NCBI GenBank assembly: GCA_036936605.1
Contig: JAUPFV010000001.1
Location: forward strand, 154,227,187-154,291,186
Direction of reading: 5' to 3'
Length of the DNA stretch: 64,000 nucleotides
DNA from: Limnanthes douglasii subsp. nivea
Lineage: Eukaryota; Streptophyta; Magnoliopsida; Brassicales; Limnanthaceae
Shown here piece after piece: positions 46,441 to 56,521 of the stretch (position 1 is its first letter; the number at the start of each line of letters is the position of its first letter). A program made the position numbers and the translations under genes. The notes beneath the pieces are model-generated. The model was not told where the DNA came from. It saw nothing but the letters and a program-made list of their open reading frames with translations, and did not search any database.

Positions 46441-46765
46441 ACGCTAGTTGAGTTGGCTTTGCCTAAATTACGCAAGATGTTCTTGTACAATGACGCGCGA
46501 GACTGGCATTGTTCGTAATGTTGCGTTAAAATCTAGGCAATCATTAGGTAACCATTTCAAGAAAATTACACTAAAAATAAAGGCATACATTTTTTTTTCA
46601 TTACTAAATCTATTCCATTACATCCAATTTAAAGACTACTTTTTTTTAATGAAGTTACATTTTAAAAGTCATCAAAATTAAAGCCTTAATTCAACAACCA
46701 CGGTTATCATCAACCGGTGAAAAATTAGCAATAACATCTTCTCTCTCTGCAATTGATTCCTTTAG

Positions 46766-47074
46766 TTACACAATCATATCTCTTGATATCCAATTATTAA
46801 GTTCCCACTCCCATAAGTTTGCTGCCTCTAAGCGCAAAGCTAGACAAAGATCATAAACACGTAGCAAGGGTTCAGATTTTAGTTCGTTGTACCTCGAAGC
46901 GACTTCTTCTCGGGTGCGAACGTGGGGGCCAATAAATCCAAGCCTCCCATAGTCAAAGTACATCCTGCATAACACTTGATCGAAAAAAACATCGCCCGTT
47001 TCATCCGAATATGTTGTCTTCACGTACTTCACGGCTTGAAGCAAGTGGTTGTCTTCATCGACGCACCAACTCAT
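46766..47074 (-). CDS. Small SANT/Myb-like protein of family B (102 aa)
   Basis: Uninterrupted ORF, MSWCVDEDNHLLQAVKYVKT to WISRDMIV. The pattern W-x3-ED-x2-LLQAV ... DVFFDQVLCRMY ... GPHVRTREEVASRYNELKSE fits the three-helix SANT/Myb-like fold (ED..LL.AV, then R(T)...V..RY..L), suggesting a small DNA- or chromatin-binding protein. The C-terminal third (LCLALRLEAANLWEWELNN) looks helical. A TATA box (47,139-47,146) lies about 65 bp upstream of the ATG. The start is the first ATG after it. It lies downstream of the large DUF1985/Ulp1 gene on the same strand, the position of the acidic ORF in A-prime and possibly of vanB in VANDALs. Alternative: the Myb resemblance is superficial. It is the only intact gene of the element, so it may be recent or selected. 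Confidence 0.55.
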   Translation of the reverse strand: MSWCVDEDNHLLQAVKYVKTTYSDETGDVFFDQVLCRMYFDYGRLGFIGPHVRTREEVASRYNELKSEPLLRVYDLCLALRLEAANLWEWELNNWISRDMIV

Positions 47075-47129
47075 ACTGATTTCATATTTGGAGTGTGTTA
47101 ATTGTTTCAGTGTATACTATATGTTGGTT

Positions 47130-47306
47130 TTTGGAGGTTTATATAAGGGCGAAATAGTTGGTGGGTAACTAGGCGGGTAATATTTTAGTAGGTCTAGGTT
47201 TTGGCAGGACATTATCAATGACTAAATAATTTTTGGCGGGAGTTGGAGAGATAGTGGATCACGCGAGATAATAATTAAATGGTGATTTGTTACAAACTTA
47301 ACACGC
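47130..47306 (-). promoter_or_regulatory. Promoter of the SANT-like gene (copy 1 of a 177-bp repeat)
   Basis: On the minus strand it carries CGCCCTTATATAAACCTCC (TATA) just upstream of the start. The segment is repeated at 47,904-48,080 at roughly 90 percent identity by eye. Each copy ends with motif-B sites (CACGCGAGATAAT and ACACGC). Confidence 0.6.
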
Positions 47307-47339
47307 ATGATTCACACGAAGTTAAACATACCTATCACG

Positions 47340-47865
47340 CGTGCTAGGGGACCTCACGTGTAATACGACACTAGATTTGTTGAGCTTGCGTACCTCACGC
47401 GAGATGTGTATGTAATACGATGCTAGATGAGTTGAACTTGCCCAACTCATGTGCGATGCTGGTGTAATATGAAGCTAGATGAGTCGAACTTGTCCAAACG
47501 CGCTAGATTTGTGTGTACTACGATGTAGATGTGTTGAGCTTGCCACAATAACGCGAGATGTAAGTGTAATATGACGCTAGACGAGTGGAACTTGTCCACA
47601 AACGCTAGATTTACGTGTACTACGATGTAGATGTGTTGGACTTGCCACCATAACGCGCGATGTTAGTCTAATATGACGCTAGATGAGTTGCATTGGATTA
47701 ATTCACGCGAGATATTCGTGTACTATGATGCTAGATGAGTTTCACTTGCTAACATCACGCGCGATTTTTGTGTACTATGACGCTAGTTAAGTTGGACTTT
47801 CCTAAATAACGCGAGATGTTCGTGTCCTATGACGCGTCCTACGTTGCAATAGAACTAGGCATCCC
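47340..47865. repeat. Motif-B array with ~52-bp period
   Basis: First-type sites (ACGCGAGATG and variants) start at 47,397, 47,449, 47,498, 47,551, 47,602, 47,653, 47,705, 47,757 and 47,809. Spacings are 52, 49, 53, 51, 51, 52, 52 and 52 bp. Between each pair lies a second site of the type GACGCTAGATGAGTTG, about 23-27 bp in. The linkers GTGTAATATG and TTGAACTTGCC are also repeated. Confidence 0.9.
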
Positions 47866-47903
47866 TCTGATCATGGATTATGTGATTAACATTAGTGTGT
47901 CAT

Positions 47904-48080
47904 TTTGGAGGTTTATATAAGGGCGAAAAAGTTGGTGCATAACTAGGCGGGTAATAATTTTGTAGGTCTATGTTTTAGCAGGACAATATCAATCACTAAA
48001 TAATTTTTGGCGGGAGTTGAAGAAATAGTGTGTCACGCGAGATAATGATTAAACGATGATTTCTTACAAACTTAACACGC
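47904..48080 (-). promoter_or_regulatory. Second copy of the SANT-gene promoter segment
   Basis: Direct repeat of 47,130-47,306 including the TATA (CCCTTATATAAACCTCC on the minus strand). No ATG-initiated small gene follows it; the next sequence leftward is the motif-B array. Confidence 0.7.
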
Positions 48081-48094
48081 GTAATAGGGTACAA

Positions 48095-48700
48095 AAAATA
48101 CCATTGTGACGCAAGCCATATACAACATACAATGCTAGTTAAGTTACAACTTTAAATACACTGGTTCGTGTGCTACCCAATAACCAATCCAAATGAAATT
48201 AGATACGAAGAATTGCCTCTGGTTAATTGAAGTTAACAATTAGGCATCCGACGCCATGATATTAGTATTCTTATCATTTAGGAAGGGGTTAAAAATTTGT
48301 GCGTGTGCTTCAGCTGGCATACACTTGCTATATTCCTTTGTACAAACCCGTGCTGGATAATGTCTTTGACATACTGACAGACTTACACTCCACAGTCAAG
48401 AAAATCTTTATCTTACTGTGGAATATCTCTAACAGCTCTAACTTTGTATCCATTCTTCACACGTGGTATGTATCTCTTATTCATACAATAGTTCAGCTTG
48501 TCAAATAAGAAAAATGTTAGTTTATTTTGTTTGATATTAATGTGAACAGGTAATGTCGCGAATCACTTTACATTAGGACGCGAGTTCCATCCTTTACACG
48601 TGATTCGCACACACACTAACGCGAGACGCGTGCAAAGCCCATTACGACGCGATTCACCGTCACGGGTAATAGAGAAGTCGCCTGCAACCAGTGAGCAAAC
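48095..48700. repeat. Scattered motif-B sites around the Ulp1 Cys exon
   Basis: ACGCAAGCC, CACGTGATTCGC, ACGCGAGACGCG and GACGCGATTCACC lie in and beside the last intron (48,540-48,670). Here the variant GACGCGATTC replaces GATG forms. Confidence 0.5.
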
Positions 48701-49984
48701 ATCATCATCCAATAAAGTTTCACACTACTTACCAAGGCGTCGCCCGTTTTCCTAATGTCGTATGTAGTGAATTTGCTAAGAGGGAACAAGGGATTGTAGT
48801 TTTTCGCCAAACCATTCTCCATGTCTATTACCAACAACGTCCAGTGGTTAGTACCTTTTTCATTTATGGTGCATATCGGAATGAATGCGATAAATGTGTT
48901 GTCTGTCATGTTTTCAAAAACTGCATCAATAACGTTAGTAACATCGCCTTTTTTGGCTAGTAATGTCTGTAATAAAACCAGTGCACACCAAAACAATATC
49001 AAACTTCTGGTTCACTTTAAATGCCTATTTAATAATTAGATACTAACCGTTGCGACACCTGAAATCTGAATAGCTTTATATCTACAGTTGTACTCGTCAT
49101 CGAGCCCTTTGAAAGGTACAGTCCAGTTTGATTCTTAAAGTAGCTTATATATTCAGGCATCAATGATCTACAACACGTAAAAATCATAGCTATATCTAGC
49201 GTAGTTTTCAATTATTTGTGTTATATCAAGTTTCTAAACTTTACCTTGAAATCTAACTCCCTTTCGTATGCTACGACCATTAGCTCTGTCACACTAACAC
49301 TTAGCCGATATGTAAATTTGTGTTCTGGAAAATACCATACTTCAGAATCTAGTTGATCTTCGTTTTCTTGTATTTGAAGGACCTTGCGGTATTGACTAAC
49401 GTCTATTAACTTTGTAATTGTTTTTTCTGTTTCCCAAGTTTGTTCAATAGATCATGCCTGTTGCGACTGTGTAAGTAAATCCCAATTTGGATAAATGTTA
49501 TCTTCTATATGTAAAACAACATAAATTGCGTTAAATAACTATCAACAAGTTACAACTCAATATATGATTATTAGCATAGTTTAGAACTTACCATTGGAGG
49601 TGCATCTTGTAACAAACCTTTCGACGCAGTACTGCCACCCGACTTTCCTCCACTCGAGTGTATAGCCACCACCTTATCAACTTCGTCAAAAAATGATTGT
49701 GTACACAGTAGGAATCCATCATCAAGGTTTGGAAGATCAAAACAATCTGCTTCCACTTCCTCTGCTGGTTGTAGTTGTTCTCTTATCTCAGGTTGTGTTA
49801 GTACTTCCACCTTTGCTTTGCGTTGCACTTCCAACTTCGGTTGTAATTCATTTGTTGATTTTATATCAGCTTCCAATTCCACTATGGTTTCAGTCTTTGG
49901 TTTTTTATTAATAGTTCCTTGTGCGTATTGATGTATTCGTTTCTTTAATCTTCTTTTTTTCACATTACATACCTGTCAAAATAT

Positions 49985-50560
49985 GACCAACGATGCGTGT
50001 TATATTATCCAATGACGCGTGACATGTTTACTTTCGGTTACCACACGAGTCACGCAATAAATAGTAGCTCACCATACTGGAGTACCACGCGCGTTAGGCA
50101 ATAAATGGTTGTCTTAATAGACTATGATAACACGCGAGATACGCTATGAAACGTAGTCTTACTAAATGTTGACACCACGCGAGTCAGGCAAGTACTAGTA
50201 GTCTTATGCGATGCCGACAACGCAAGGTAAGTAATATATAGTAAATTCACCCCATTTTGCCTTAACAACGCGAGTTAGGAAATAAATAATCCACTGACGC
50301 AACTTAGACAACACTCGTGTTTTGTTATCGACCAAAAACTAAACATAAGTTTAATTTACCTCATTTGTTTCACATAAATACAACATGCGATTCACCCATG
50401 CCTCCATAGAACACAAACTATTTTTTTTGCTGGGACTTTTTTGGCTAGTACTATGACGCGATATCAGAAGGATAGATGGTTTAACATTCCACATGCTTAA
50501 TGCGAGTTAGGGAAATGTCAAGTTTTAAAACTGTAAAAATACCCACATAATAGCTATAAC
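49985..50560. repeat. Motif-B variant array in an intron of the family-B gene
   Basis: Sites read ACGCGAGTCAGG, ACGCGAGTTAGG, ACGCGCGTTAGG, ACGCGAGATACG, with linkers AATAAATAGTAG or AATAAATGGTTG. The half after ACGCG is GTCA or GTTA here and GATG elsewhere, so sub-arrays in one element have homogenised to different variants. 50,560-50,700 is plain AT-rich sequence. Confidence 0.7.
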
Positions 50561-52039
50561 ATAAGTTTTGCACTACTAAAAAGTTTATAAACATCCCCTG
50601 ATGTAATAAACAACCATTAACCCCCTATTGAAATTCCAAGTTTAAAAAACAACAGCTTGGCCAAATAAAAAACAAAGCAACTATAAGATAGTTATAAGAA
50701 TTTGAATCTTAATATTTTAAGATCCACTTACATCTTCATGTCCTTGCTCCATGGGCTTGGGTACGCTGCTGCAACTTTCATGTGGACCAGATGTATTCGT
50801 TTCCGTCCCACTTGTTAGCTCACCAACATTTCCAATTGCCAAATCAGCCTCAGTGTTTTTTAAGCAACCTCACCACAAAGTGTATCATCTGCAGCCTCTA
50901 CGCGATTTTGTTCTCCCACAAGATTTTTTGCAGTTTCAGTTACGACCTCAAGAGGTTCTGCTTCTATAGGTATTGGTTCAGGTGCTGCTGCCATAATATC
51001 ATGTTCCTCAGCTTAGTCTTCAAACTCTTGAGCAGTTTCAGCTACGACAACATTTGGTTCCGCTTCTATGGGTGTTGGCTCATGTTGCTCAGCTTGGTCT
51101 TCAAACTCTTGTGCAATTTCAGCTACGATAATATTTGGTTCTTGTTCCATGGGTACAATAGCAATTTGCACCTCAGCATCCGCTCCTACTGCACCCCCAC
51201 CAATATCTGCCCCATCCGTGGTTACGACGTCATCTTTTTCCACATTTTCAATTCCTGAACAACCTGGTACGCCGCTAATAGATTGGTCGCAACAAGCCTA
51301 CATTTGTCAACTCCTAAAACATACAAAGTTTTTTCATTTTCCTGCCTCTCCCCCGATGTCTCAGTAACATCATTCGGTCCATCTGCAGCTCCAGATTCAT
51401 TCTTCTCCTCATCTGTTTCACCTCCATCTTCTACCCCCTTGTCTGTGTCTTTTTCATTGTCGTCAAGTGTAGAACCCTCTACAACTTCTTCTTCTTTATC
51501 ATGTTTTTTTCTGTCCTGCTTCTAACTTTTTGAACCCATGTTTTCTTGAGACATAAACTATAGTTTTAGGAACCTCATCCACTGTTACTGATACTTCTAC
51601 TATTTTCTCTGGTGACTCATCTTCTACAGAACAGAAAAGGAGTACACAAACCTTCTCTAGTGCTTCATTAACCCTAGCATCTTCATCATCTTCATTACCT
51701 TGATCAGCTTTTTCTTTAAGCTTCAAATTCAACAAAGCAACCTCCCTTTGGAGTTCTTCAATTTGTGGTGAAATTCAACAAGTATTAGGACCAAAGTAAT
51801 GAAAATGCATTATTAAAATTGAAAACCTCTTAAACGACATACTTGTCTATTCTTTTGTGCAAGAGAAATCTTAAGTCTTTTGTTTTCTACCGAGTATCTA
51901 TATTTTCCACTGGTTCTCTTCTTGACATATTCCATCATTTTAAATAAAATACTACAAGCGCTTGCCTTGTGAACTTTCATCCTCTTCGTCCGAGTACTTG
52001 AGCTGCCCCCTTTCTCGGGTTTATTTTTATTCTGATCCA

Positions 52040-52053
52040 CCCCCCCCCCCCCC
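52040..52053. repeat. Poly-C run in the family-B gene
   Basis: About 14 consecutive C (poly-Gly codons GGGGGGV on the minus strand). A likely spot for slippage or base-calling error affecting the reading frame. Confidence 0.8.
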
Positions 52054-52319
52054 AGCTCTTGACCAGATTCCTCAACTGTTCCAAATGTCTGCCCAATTTC
52101 CATCTCATTTGTTTCCTCTCCAATACAATACTTTGCCCGCTTCCTTCCTCTACTCATCATCGTCTTTTTCCTTTTGTCTGTCAACTTCCTACAGAACCCT
52201 GCCCCAGTATCCCCCGACCCGAAGGCTCTTTCTTCAGCTTCTGTTAATTTTACCTCTCCTTCCAATATCTGCAACACGCAACAAGTATGTTCAAACAAAC
52301 AACGGACACACACATATAA

Positions 52320-52710
52320 GACGCGTATCATTCAATTGAAGTGACACTACGCTGCTAATCGTATATTGAATAAGTTAATATCTCGCTATGCGAGTCATAC
52401 AATGGTAGACTTCATGCGCGAGTCACATTCGTATCGTTCGATGTGATTCGTTCTTCCATCAAGAAAATACTACACGATGCATGCATTACTGACGTATATG
52501 TCGTGTTTTTTCCATGCACCACAGGACGCGATTCTAGATTGCGAATCGCATACCTAATACGCGATATGTATGCATTCACCTCTTACTAAACTCTAGAAGA
52601 CAGACATATTCATATTGCGTGACAGCAATTACAAATTAATATAAATTGCGGGACGTTTGTTATGTATCTTACGAGTCACTACCTAAATAACATGCGACAT
52701 CCATACATTA
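52320..52710. repeat. Motif-B sites in another intron
   Basis: GACGCGTATC, CTCGCTATGCGAGTC, GCGCGAGTCAC, GATGTGATTCG, GACGCGATTC, ACGCGATATG and TACGAGTCAC forms lie between exons ending at 52,716 and starting at 52,268. Spacing is irregular. Confidence 0.6.
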
Positions 52711-53759
52711 CCTCATCATCGAGGAGCTTCCTCGCCTTTTAACTAGCGCAATAGTGGACTCCTTGCACTCGAGCCCCCACCATTTGTAGCACCTAAGAAT
52801 CATGTTAGGCCTTACCAAATCTTCCCCTAGAGTGGTGTGCTCCATTATGAAGGGCTGGGAAAAAACAGGTCGCACTAGTGTCACTTTTATAAGAAAACAA
52901 AATAATACAAACAACGAGTTCAATACTCACCAATAACACTACTACGCAACCGATGACGTGATCTGGGGTCCCTTTCTCCAAACAATTAACCATAGACTTT
53001 GTCAGCTTCTCAACAATTGCTCCCGACCAATCAGAGTCATAAATTTTAAGCATGTCTTCTATGTAGAAAACCATTGTCCATCCCATGATATCTCCAGATA
53101 CAAAGCAGAAAAGGGTAGAACAAATGAAGAGTATCAGAACCTTTCCAATGTCGGTTACTGATTCCTCACTTCCGTCATTTGTTGCTATTTCTATTGATTC
53201 ATGTTTCAAAACAGACAATAGTTATTTAATTGTATATGCTAAAACATGGCTAGCTTTCATAATCTCTTATTTCTACCTTTATCATCGCATTTGAAACAAC
53301 CTTTTGGTTTGACGCTCCACTTTTCCTCGCCCTTGGACGCAAGAAATATATCTGCATCAGTGGAGACTCATTCTCCGCACCATCGACAAATCTTCCAGTG
53401 AAAGCCCTTGTTTTGTTCATCGGCATTTCCTACATTCCGTGTTTAAGACCGAATATGGCTTTAACATCGTTTATGGTCAGTTTAACCCTCTTCGAACCTA
53501 TTCTAAAACACCCATTCTTTACTTATTATATCTCATTATAATCTCCTCTATAACTTTGTTAAACCTCTTCTTTGGCAGATCTTCGTTCCTTAGCATGAAT
53601 GAAGTTTTCAGCAACGTATAGAATGGCGTGTTCTTCTTAGCCTCGATATACTCCTCAGCCACTATGTCTTTCTGCAACAAATTTATTATGCTGACCAAAC
53701 CAGACCTGTAAAAAGTACCTTTGCCCATAGCAGAACCTGTACACACAAAAGAACACAAA

Positions 53760-54545
53760 TGTTAGATTTTAGTAATACATATCTCCTTCTAGAAACTAAT
53801 TATAAACCCAACATAAATGAGGCAACATATACAACGCGTGATAGACTAAACATGTTGCGCGAGATACACATAAATGACCCATACTGTAGCCTCATCGACC
53901 AACCCTATGATGCGACATGCTCAGTACATGTCGCGCGTTTTACACTTTACTAGGTAACCCATACAACTCCCATGCCGTACCACATGAGACATGACAACGA
54001 CATACGCGAGATACGAAGTACAAAACCATTTCCATACGCGAGATAGGTACAAAACATCTACGAAATACAAAACTCATTAGCCCGTACGCGACATGGCTCA
54101 CCTCCCATCAGCGATATACACATAACAAACGCAACCTCGACTACCATTTCCTATGATGCGACATACTCAGTACATGTCGCGTGTGTTGCCCTTTACTAGT
54201 TAACCCAGACAACTCTCATCCCTTACCACGCGACACATGACAACGATATACGCGCGATACGAATTAAAAAACCATTTCCATACGCGAGATAGGTACAAAA
54301 CATCTACGAAACACAAAACTCATTAGCCCCTACGCGACATGGCTCACTTCCCATCAGCGACATACACATAACAAACGCAACCTCGACTACTATTTCAGAC
54401 CGACGGCAACGATAGGGAGATGCGATGACCCCATACGAGAGATACGATCATAATCTATACACATGCTACGCGAGACATATGCTACAACTACTGTCAAGAT
54501 GATGCATTAAAACACCGAAGCAGACGCAATATAATCTATACACAT
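53760..54545. repeat. Motif-B array with 245-bp tandem duplication
   Basis: TGATGCGACAT(G/A)CTCAGTACAT begins at 53,909 and 54,154; the 245-bp unit is duplicated with a few changes. Sites are TACGCGAGATA, TACGCGACATGG, CAGCGA(T/C)ATACAC and TACGCGCGATACG. It lies just upstream of the N-terminal exon of the family-B gene, i.e. in its 5' region. Confidence 0.85.
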
Positions 54546-56270
54546 GATGAACTGCCCAGGTTTCAATTTCCAGACAATAATGCACGTATAGGAAATTAAA
54601 AAAGCAAAGCGAGCCCGACAGCACACCTGAATCAACATGTTACGCCTACCTACAACTATAACCGATCGTAGAATTTAAACCCAGTAGTTTCCCGATAACG
54701 GTCCATAGCGATATCATCCAACAAGTAGTCGACTAAACTCGATTAATAAAAAAAGTAACAAATAACCATCCCGTACCTTAACTATAGTTCCGACAATCGA
54801 ACTTCGCCAGCACCGGTGGTTCTTGCTTCACACGACGAAATGAAATATGGAGTTCGGAGATTGATTCGTACCACAGTTCTTTGACACTCGCCGGAGTTCG
54901 TTCGGTAAAAACGAGAGAGTTGACAAACTTTTTTAGGGTTAAACTTCTTTTCTGACGTTCTTCTATGGTCTTTTCAGTTTCAAAAAGTTATTGGGATTTG
55001 AGGGCAAAAGTAAAAATTAAATTAATAATAACCTACTTTCTCTTTCTTCTAGTATTATGGATAATTTGGTAAAAAGTTGGCTTCTTAGTAGTAGTGTAAA
55101 GGGTCTCATATTTGGGTACTTATTAGAGATTTCATACTTGAAAATGTATTTTCTGGTACTTTTCTCTATATATATTTGAAATGTGTTTGTCATAACATTT
55201 TCTTTATGATTTTGATCACTTTTTACAAGGTTTGACCAAAAACTTTAACTAAAAACTAGTAGTTCCAAATTAAATATATCCACGAAATATTACTAGTGCA
55301 TTCAATTTTTTTTCAAAAATATTTTATTTGAAAATCCTAAATTTATTCAAATAATGTTTTAAGCCTACCAAAATTTAAAAACAACTTATGTTTTTTCACA
55401 TCTTCACATTATCTTCATTTTCTATCTCTCATTTTCAAAAAAAATAAAATTAAACTCCATCTTTAAGCAAAAATTCAGTATTTCATCTCCAAACAACAGA
55501 CCATTATCTTAATCAGTCGGTGGAAAAAGGGAAAAAGTAAGTTTAAGGTTTAATTTTTATTTTAAGATATTATTGATTGTTGTTAAGTTTAATTTAAGTA
55601 TTAGAATTAGTTAGTTTAAGCGTAAGAATCGAGTTTAGTATGAAATATTAGTGTTTTAGTAGTTGATTTGTGGTTTAGCATTGCACTAGTTGTTTATTTG
55701 GTCAATCTACAGTTTTTTTTCCAAGAATAGGGGTCTGGGTTCACTCTTTCTCTTCGACGCTGCTGGTGTAATGCCTCTACGCCGACGGTGTAAATTCATT
55801 ACACCACCATAGTAAGACGATGACAACGGCGTCTACGCTGCCGATGTTGCCCATGCTAGCAGTGACTAGCTATAACGTTAGTTGCTGCAAGCGTAGGTTA
55901 TATATTGGCAGATTTACGAAGGTTCTTTACGTTGGGAGAAACTAGTGTTTTAGCTAGTCATCGCCAGCGTGGTCGACATCGACAATGTAAACGTCATTGT
56001 CATTGTCTTACGCTCATTTACCCCGTCGTGTAGACGCATTACACCGTCAACGTGCATATGCAGGAACTATCTTAGAGTGTTGCTAAGGATGACTTGATAT
56101 TCTTGTTTTATTTGTGTCATATTTTCACTGAAACCCTAATGATGACACTACCACAAGTCATTATCAAATATATAATGTCAAGGATACCGGTGAAACCTCT
56201 TTGCATATTCAAGTGCGTATCAAAACCATGACGTTCTTTAATATTAAATCTAAGGTTCGCTAAATTGCAT
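54546..56270. other. Family-B 5' flank and intergenic DNA, no gene seen
   Basis: 54,780-54,960 includes GC-balanced sequence (CGCCGGAGTTCGTTCGG) that may be the 5' leader of the family-B gene, recalling CTCCGGCGAA in the TIRs of family A. 55,030-55,160 may hold the element end. Further right is AT-rich, with a patch of GACGGTGTAAA and GTAATGC repeats at 55,760-56,060 and no coding frame. Confidence 0.45.
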
Positions 56271-56284
56271 TTAAAACAAAAAAA

Positions 56285-56521
56285 TTGTATGATCAACTGA
56301 TTCGGAATCGAAGTGATATAATTGAGCATTTTGATTATGATATATCTCTTTGTGGCCATGAATCAACAGTGAAAACGTTAAAATCTTCAACCAATGAGTA
56401 TTTTAAATTGTTGTCATCATGCAACGGTTTAGTTCGTGTTTCTATATACACAATTGATGAAGTTAGTGTGTGCTTACGGAACCCATGTAGTGGTGTTTGT
56501 AACGAATCACCCAAAATATAG
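56285..56521 (+). pseudogene. F-box-associated domain fragment
   Basis: The frame KLYDQLIRNRSDIIEHFDYD, EYFKLLSSCNGLVRVS, then DEVSVCLRNPCSGVC matches the start of the plant F-box-associated region (typically ..LLGSCNGLVC...D....LWNPSTR). There is no F-box upstream and the frame ends after about 79 codons. F-box proteins of this class recognise substrates for SCF ubiquitin ligases. This is a remnant of a very large plant family; the original gene cannot be named. Confidence 0.65.

Larger units (their letters stand above)
48278..53758 (-). pseudogene. DUF1985-like / coiled-coil / Ulp1-like gene of family B
   Basis: Transcript order. 53,758-53,300: EYIEAKKNTPFYTLLKTSF, KKRFNKVIEEIIMRYNK, a frameshift, FRIGSKRVKLTINDVKAIFG, LKHGM, TAG, then MPMNKTRAFTGRFVDGAENE. 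After an intron, 53,185-52,931: ILFICSTLFCFVSGDIMGWT, SDWSGAIVEKLTKSMVNCLE (donor GTGAGT). 52,861-52,716: PNMILRCYKWWGLECKESTI. 52,268-51,843: acidic/basic, ending KYRYSVENKRLKISLAQKN. 51,790-51,000: coiled coil (QIEELQREVALLNLKLKEK) then acidic repeats (AEPNVVVAETAQEFED), frameshifted. 49,963-49,590: Lys/Glu-rich. 49,445-49,246: VWYFPEHKFTYRLSVSVTEL. 48,980-48,700: NHWTLLVIDMENGLAKNYNP (catalytic His; Asn at the Asp position). 48,470-48,278: IPQ, TAA, DKDFLDCGV, TAA, VCQYVKDIIQHG (Cys present). The domain order equals that of A-prime. Probable VANC-type factor; this copy is dead. Confidence 0.75.
45303..55130. mobile_element. Family-B MULE/VANDAL-like element
   Basis: Motif arrays of ACGCGAGATG and ACGCTAGATG type surround a small minus-strand gene (46,766-47,074) and a large minus-strand DUF1985-like/Ulp1 pseudogene (48,278-53,758). 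No transposase is visible; Tat element 1 lies where it would be expected by comparison with A-prime. The right end is probably near 55,090-55,130, where AAAGGGTCTCATATTTGGGT, ACTTATTAGAG loosely resembles the GGGTCTTTAT..TTATTAGTA end of family A. No inverted arms or target duplication were found. MULE assignment rests on protein similarity to A-prime. Confidence 0.65.

Noticed and set aside
50751..52339. Plus-strand Ser/Pro-rich ORFs
   Set aside because: Antisense of the acidic and coiled-coil exons of the family-B gene.
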